DNA of 64,000 nt, taken from assembly GCF_000520015.2 (NCBI RefSeq), contig NZ_CP007044.2, positions 3,224,001-3,288,000 of the forward strand, given 5' to 3'. Source of the DNA: Chania multitudinisentens RB-25. Lineage in GTDB: Bacteria; Pseudomonadota; Gammaproteobacteria; Enterobacterales; Enterobacteriaceae. Positions 59,802-64,000 of this stretch are shown here, piece by piece. A model generated the notes under the pieces. It worked only from the letters and a program-made list of their open reading frames with translations. It ran no database searches and was not told where the DNA came from. Every line of letters starts with the position of its first letter. Position 1 is the stretch's first letter. A program made the position numbers and the translations under genes.

Positions 59802-61286
59802 ATGTATCCTTATGTACTTGAAGCTGAGGGCATCAGTAAGCAGTTCCCCGGCGTTAAAGCGTTGGATAAAGTTTCCATTAAAATTAAGCCGGGTAGCGTG
59901 CATGCGTTAATGGGTGAAAACGGTGCCGGTAAATCGACGCTGATGAAATGTTTGATTGGTATTTATCACCCAGATGCGGGGGTTATTAAAATAAAAGGCC
60001 AGCCGGTGGCGTTCAGCGACACATTGGAAGCTCTGCATTCAGGGATTTCGATGATTCATCAGGAGCTGAATCTGGTGCCGCATATGACGGTGGCAGAAAA
60101 TATTTGGCTGGGTCGTGAACCGGCTTGGCTGGGTTTTGTGAATCACGATGAACTTAATCAGAAAACTCACGAACTATTACTGCGGCTCAATATTAAATTA
60201 CAACCGGGGGAGCTGGTAGGGGATTTAAGTATTGCCAACCAACAGATGGTGGAAATTGCCAAGGCTGTTTCTTATAACGCTGATGTGTTAATCATGGATG
60301 AGCCCACTTCGGCATTAACCGAAGGAGAAGTGGTTCATCTATTTGCCATTATTCGCGAACTGCGTGAACAGGGTAAAGGGATTATTTATATCAGCCATAA
60401 GATGGATGAAATCTTTGCGATTACCGATGAGGTGAGTATTTTTCGCGATGGCACTTTTATTGCCAGTGATAAAACTGAAAATCTGACCAAACAATCGCTG
60501 ATCGCCATGATGGTTGGCCGTGAATTAACCCAGATGTTCCCCAAATTCAATAATAATATCGGCGAAGAGGTGTTGCGTGTTGAAGGGTTGCGCCGTGCAG
60601 GCTGGTTTCACGATATCACCTTCAATCTGAAACGTGGTGAGATCCTGGGCGTTGCCGGGCTGGTGGGGGCTGGCCGCAGTGAAGTAATGGAAAGCCTGTT
60701 TGGTATGCACCCGGCAGAGGGGGGGAAAATATTGATTGAAGGCCAAGTGGTGAAGATCGATTCACCGTCAAAAGCTATTGATCAAGGGTTGGCCTTTCTC
60801 ACCGAAGATCGTAAAAAATCCGGGCTGTTTCTGGTGTTATCGGTTGTGGAAAATATGAGCATTGTGAACCTCTCCGAATATATCGGCAAAAACGGCTTTG
60901 TCAGCCATGTGCAAATGGCCAAAGACTGCATGGAACAGATTAAAAAGCTCAATATTAAAACCCCCACCATGGATCAGATTATTAATAATCTTAGCGGTGG
61001 TAATCAGCAAAAAGTATTAATTGCCCGTTGGTTATTAGCTCAGCCGAAAATATTAATCCTCGATGAGCCAACGCGCGGTATTGACGTTGGAGCCAAGGCA
61101 GAAATATATCGCTTAATCAGCGAGCTGGCGAACCGTGGCGTGGCTATTATCTTGGTTTCGTCAGAACTGCCAGAAATCCTTGGAATGAGCGATCGCATTA
61201 TGGTGATGCATGATGGACGAGTTACCGGAATTCTGGATAAAGATGAAGCAGATCAGGAAAAAATTATGGCACTGGCCTCGGAATAA
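59802..61286 (+). CDS. Sugar ABC importer ATPase (RbsA/IatA-like)
   Basis: Double ATPase of 494 residues. The first half has Walker A GENGAGKST, the signature LSIANQQMVEIAKA and Walker B LIMDEPTSALT. The second has the usual degenerate P loop GLVGAGRSE, an intact LSGGNQQKVLIARW and ILDEPTRGIDVG. This is the CUT2 pattern. The ATG at 59802 follows GGAGG; an earlier in-frame Met at 59772 has no such site. A gap of 241 bases with small dyads separates it from the binding-protein gene, allowing the latter to be made in excess. Confidence 0.92.
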   Translation: MYPYVLEAEGISKQFPGVKALDKVSIKIKPGSVHALMGENGAGKSTLMKCLIGIYHPDAGVIKIKGQPVAFSDTLEALHSGISMIHQELNLVPHMTVAENIWLGREPAWLGFVNHDELNQKTHELLLRLNIKLQPGELVGDLSIANQQMVEIAKAVSYNADVLIMDEPTSALTEGEVVHLFAIIRELREQGKGIIYISHKMDEIFAITDEVSIFRDGTFIASDKTENLTKQSLIAMMVGRELTQMFPKFNNNIGEEVLRVEGLRRAGWFHDITFNLKRGEILGVAGLVGAGRSEVMESLFGMHPAEGGKILIEGQVVKIDSPSKAIDQGLAFLTEDRKKSGLFLVLSVVENMSIVNLSEYIGKNGFVSHVQMAKDCMEQIKKLNIKTPTMDQIINNLSGGNQQKVLIARWLLAQPKILILDEPTRGIDVGAKAEIYRLISELANRGVAIILVSSELPEILGMSDRIMVMHDGRVTGILDKDEADQEKIMALASE

Positions 61287-61303
61287 CGCAAAGGTGAATC
61301 ACA

Positions 61304-62344
61304 ATGAATAACGTAAAATTGGAAGAATCTCTTGCCGTGGTGCAACCGAATAAAACCACGCTGTTTTCCGGCCTGAGCGGCAAAATGCCAAAAGATACCG
61401 GTATTTTCATCGTGATGATCGGTATTGCCCTGATTTTTGAAATACTTGGTTGGGTAGTGCGCGATCAGTCATTCCTGATGAACCCCAACCGGTTACTGCT
61501 GATCATATTGCAGGTGGCTATTATCGGTATCATTGCGGTGGGGGTAACCCAGGTCATTATCACGACGGGTATCGATCTTTCTTCCGGCTCGCTCATCGCT
61601 TTAACGGCGGTGGTGGCCGCCAGCCTGGCGCAAACCTCAGACAGCATTTCACCCATGTATCCAGGCTTGCTCGATCTGCCCGCCGCCATTCCGATCGGTG
61701 CCGGGATCGGTGTAGGGATCCTTTGTGGGTTTATTAATGGATTCTTGATCACCCGTACCGGTATTCCCCCTTTTATTGCAACATTGGGAATGATGGTTTC
61801 GGCGCGTGGGTTGGCACAGTATTACACACAAGGGAACCCGGTCAGCTTTCTGTCAGACGGATTTACTGCGATTGGGCAGGGCGCCATGCCAGTGATCATT
61901 TTCCTGGTGATTGCCGTGGTTTTTCATATTGCCCTGAAGCATACCCGTTACGGTAAATATGTGTATGCCATTGGCGGCAATATGACTTCGGCCAAAGTTT
62001 CCGGCATCAACGTGAATAAATACCTGGTCACGGTCTATACCATTGCTGGGGGATTGGCAGGTTTGGCTGGCGTAGTGCTGGCAGCGCGGGTCAGCAGCGG
62101 GCAGTCAAGCATGGGGGTTGCTTATGAGCTGGATGCCATTGCCGCTGCCGTTATCGGTGGCAGCAGCCTGATGGGAGGCGTGGGGCGCATTACCGGTACA
62201 TTGATTGGTGCGGTGATCCTCGGCCTGATTAAAAGTGGCTTCACCTTTATTGGCGTAGACTCCTATATTCAAGACATCATCAAAGGCATCATCATTGTGG
62301 CCGCAGTGGCTATTGATATGCGGCGTAATCGCAAGAAAGCCTAA
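61304..62344 (+). CDS. Sugar ABC importer permease (RbsC/IatP-like)
   Basis: 346 residues with eight to ten membrane segments. CUT2 permease marks are VGVTQVIITTGIDLSSGSLI, RTGIPPFIATLGMMVSARGL, YAIGGNMTSAKVSGINV and ELDAIAAAVIGGSSLMGGVG. It follows the ATPase gene by 17 bases and ends the operon before a strong hairpin. With the two genes upstream it makes a complete importer; substrate (ribose, inositol or other) is not settled. Confidence 0.92.
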   Translation: MNNVKLEESLAVVQPNKTTLFSGLSGKMPKDTGIFIVMIGIALIFEILGWVVRDQSFLMNPNRLLLIILQVAIIGIIAVGVTQVIITTGIDLSSGSLIALTAVVAASLAQTSDSISPMYPGLLDLPAAIPIGAGIGVGILCGFINGFLITRTGIPPFIATLGMMVSARGLAQYYTQGNPVSFLSDGFTAIGQGAMPVIIFLVIAVVFHIALKHTRYGKYVYAIGGNMTSAKVSGINVNKYLVTVYTIAGGLAGLAGVVLAARVSSGQSSMGVAYELDAIAAAVIGGSSLMGGVGRITGTLIGAVILGLIKSGFTFIGVDSYIQDIIKGIIIVAAVAIDMRRNRKKA

Positions 62345-62356
62345 TAGGCTTATCTG

Positions 62357-62379
62357 GCCACCGGTTTCACGCCGGTGGC
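62357..62379. terminator. Terminator between the importer operon and the NlpC/P60 gene
   Basis: GCCACCGG and CCGGTGGC arms with a seven-base loop lie 13 bases after the permease stop and just past the convergent gene's stop. T-runs are weak. Confidence 0.6.
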
Positions 62380-62388
62380 TGAATGAAT

Positions 62389-62901
62389 TTAGGCTTCAGT
62401 ATGATGAATACGCCGTGCCTGCACGTAGCGTGTTTTCCAATATTGATTATCCAGCCTTGAGACAGTGACGCCAACTTTGCTGGAGGCATGAACGAATTTC
62501 CCTTCCCCAATGTACACGCCGACGTGGCGTTCCCGAGCTGAGGTTTTGAAAAACACCAGATCGCCAGTATTTAAATTTTCTTTGGCGACTTTAGCACCCA
62601 GTTTCATCTGTTCCTGAGAGCTTCTTGGCAGATTGAGGTCAAATTCATCGGCAAAAATACGTTGCATATAGGCTGAGCAATCAATGCCTTTGCGTGTACT
62701 ACCGCCAAGTTTATAGCGTACTCCTTCCCACTCATCATAATGTGTCAGGATTTTGTTAAGTCTCTGCGTGTCGTTATGGCCTGATTGAGCAGAAGCTGAA
62801 TTAAAAAAATCCTGCTGAGTTGTGGTACTGGTACTTGCTGAAGCAGATAACGTGTATAAAAAGGGTAAAACCGTAATAAATGAAAACAAACTCTTTAGCA
62901 T
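62389..62901 (-). CDS. NlpC/P60 family peptidoglycan endopeptidase (MepS/Spr-like)
   Basis: 170 residues with an N-terminal signal peptide (MLKSLFSFITVLPFLYTLSA, no clear lipobox cysteine). The NlpC/P60 domain has its Cys-His-His set in GIDCSAYMQRIF, ARERHVGVYIGEG and FVHASSKVGVTVS. Such enzymes cut D,D-crosslinks or D-Glu-mDAP bonds in murein. It resembles MepS in size, but the apparent lack of a lipoprotein anchor makes it a soluble periplasmic relative. Confidence 0.86.
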   Translation of the reverse strand: MLKSLFSFITVLPFLYTLSASASTSTTTQQDFFNSASAQSGHNDTQRLNKILTHYDEWEGVRYKLGGSTRKGIDCSAYMQRIFADEFDLNLPRSSQEQMKLGAKVAKENLNTGDLVFFKTSARERHVGVYIGEGKFVHASSKVGVTVSRLDNQYWKTRYVQARRIHHTEA

Positions 62902-63638
62902 GGTAACGTCTGGAATAAAAAGAGAAATATACCCCTCTACATAAAGTTAAAGCGATAAGGAGTGGCTTGGTTATTTGGGCTTATCCTGAACCCCATCTTT
63001 GCGGGGCAACTGCTTGCAACTTGAAGTATGACGAGCGCGACAATCCTGGGCTGAGCTCACATTTGGCGTGAAGACCCCTAATGAAGCGCGTACTCTACAC
63101 AAAGATAGCTCAAAAATAAACCAATAAATGGTTATTTTTTACCCTTTAATTGTTATTAATTTGTAATTAATTGGTGTGGTTAAATCAATTGATATGTTAA
63201 TTAATAGTTTTTTTGTTTAAAATCAAATGATTATTATAATCACCTTAATGTTTTAGATGCTAAGAAAAATCTTGGCAATTATATATATTAATAATATGTC
63301 TTATCATTTTATCTTTGTTTGTTTATGTTATTTACCATAAGTATTTTTCCCCTTAATAACTTATATTATATTTATGGAATTAATGGTTAAATAAAACAAG
63401 CCTCAGGTTGAGGTTTTATTTTACCAAGATAAAATTATGCCTTGACAGACAATAGCTGAAATTTTATAGTTCGTACAACTTACAGGGATATTGCTTAAAT
63501 TACTTCCTTAATGTCTTTTACTATTCTAATAATAAATAGTTCTATCTTTTTTTATTTGTATATTTTCAAATTATTCGGGCGAAGCTAAGGTGTATGTGGC
63601 TTGAAATAAGGGCTATAAACTACATGGAGAAGTATGAT
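62902..63638. other. AT-rich intergenic region
   Basis: About 740 bases, very AT-rich from 63100 on. A short element at about 63000-63045 (CTTGCAACTTGAAGTATGA) resembles pieces of the dispersed enteric repeat seen elsewhere in the window. No gene or RNA is recognised; the promoter of the next gene should be near 63550-63600. Confidence 0.5.
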
Positions 63639-64000
63639 ATGAAACTTAAATTAGTATTGTCGCTAGTTGCCGTTGGTTTTGCGATGAATGCCTCTGCCAA
63701 AACTGCCGTAAGTGGGTACGAATGGGCAGATAATAACTTGAACAGCTGCGTGAGCATGCTGCAATCGCCTACCGTATCAGCAAAAAATAAAGATGTGCTG
63801 ATTGTTCCTGGCGGGACCTGTACTCTTTCTGTGAATGCGGCAGAAAAAGCAGTGATTATTGATAATGCTTCCATTCAAGCTAACGAAAAAGAGTTGGCAA
63901 GCCTGCTGAAAAAAGTTCAACCTTATCTTGATAATGGTTTTGATAATACAGGCATGAAGTTATGGTCAGCATACTATTCGCTGGATCAAGACAACCAGAA
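63639..64000 (+). CDS. Exported protein of unknown function (5' part)
   Basis: Open from the ATG at 63639 to the window end, 120 residues visible. GGAG lies nine bases upstream. A clear signal peptide (MKLKLVLSLVAVGFAMNASA) is followed by KTAVSGYEWADNNLNSCVSM and a second cysteine in PGGTCTLSVNAAEKAVIID, so a disulfide-bonded periplasmic or secreted protein is likely. No family recognised; the C-terminus is outside the window. Confidence 0.7.
   Translation, partial: MKLKLVLSLVAVGFAMNASAKTAVSGYEWADNNLNSCVSMLQSPTVSAKNKDVLIVPGGTCTLSVNAAEKAVIIDNASIQANEKELASLLKKVQPYLDNGFDNTGMKLWSAYYSLDQDNQ

Noticed and set aside
63620..63874. An 84-codon leftward frame near the right end
   Set aside because: It is opposite the clear signal-peptide gene that starts at 63639 and has no start signal.
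1..64000. CRISPR array
   Set aside because: No regularly spaced short repeats were seen anywhere in the window.

Overview
The window looks like the chromosome of an enteric gamma-proteobacterium of the Yersiniaceae, most likely Serratia. The evidence is the core block yecF-uvrY-uvrC-pgsA-tRNA-Cys-tRNA-Leu, the close match of CycA, UspF, UvrY, UvrC and PgsA to enteric proteins, and a dispersed intergenic repeat of the Yersinia/Serratia kind. No database search was possible, so species is not assigned.

Layout. (1) 1-2.3 kb: 5' part of cycA and a uspF-like gene. (2) 2.4-12.7 kb: a two-operon catabolic locus for trans-4-hydroxy-L-proline. A leftward operon (DHDPS-family deaminase, semialdehyde dehydrogenase, APC permease, Ldh-family imino-acid reductase) and an AraC-type regulator diverge from a rightward operon (two-cysteine epimerase and a three-subunit FAD/Fe-S D-hydroxyproline dehydrogenase). 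Together these would turn hydroxyproline into 2-oxoglutarate. (3) 13.3-18.2 kb: yecF, uvrY, uvrC, pgsA and a frameshifted exported NTF2-like gene. (4) 18.8-19.0 kb: tRNA-Cys and tRNA-Leu(UAA). glyW, present beside them in E. coli, is not seen.

(5) 18.9-55.0 kb: a complete-looking P2-type prophage of about 36 kb in the 3' half of the tRNA-Leu gene, bounded by perfect 110-bp direct repeats. It carries ogr, tail, baseplate, lysis, head, terminase/portal, replication (gpA), early, cox-like, repressor and integrase genes. Three departures from the P2 plan stand out. First, the block FI-FII-E-T-U is inverted relative to the other tail genes, with its own Ogr-type box. Second, the tail-fibre genes are replaced. 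Third, non-canonical genes sit at three positions: next to the presumed cos (the P2 tin/old locus, a membrane protein plus a 71-aa protein), inside the early operon on the opposite strand (a 51-aa disordered protein plus a SLATT-like membrane protein), and between repressor and integrase (a helical-repeat/BRCT protein and a BRCT/WYL-like protein). The last cassette is flanked by a duplicated end of the repressor gene, reads in the direction of lysogenic transcription, and is the best candidate for an undescribed system.

(6) 55.1-64 kb: a degenerate third copy of the tRNA-Leu 3' end, a DUF2071-like gene, a divergent LysR regulator/class IV aminotransferase-like pair, a three-gene sugar (ribose/inositol-type) ABC importer preceded by a small coupled upstream ORF, an NlpC/P60 endopeptidase, and the start of an exported protein cut by the window end.
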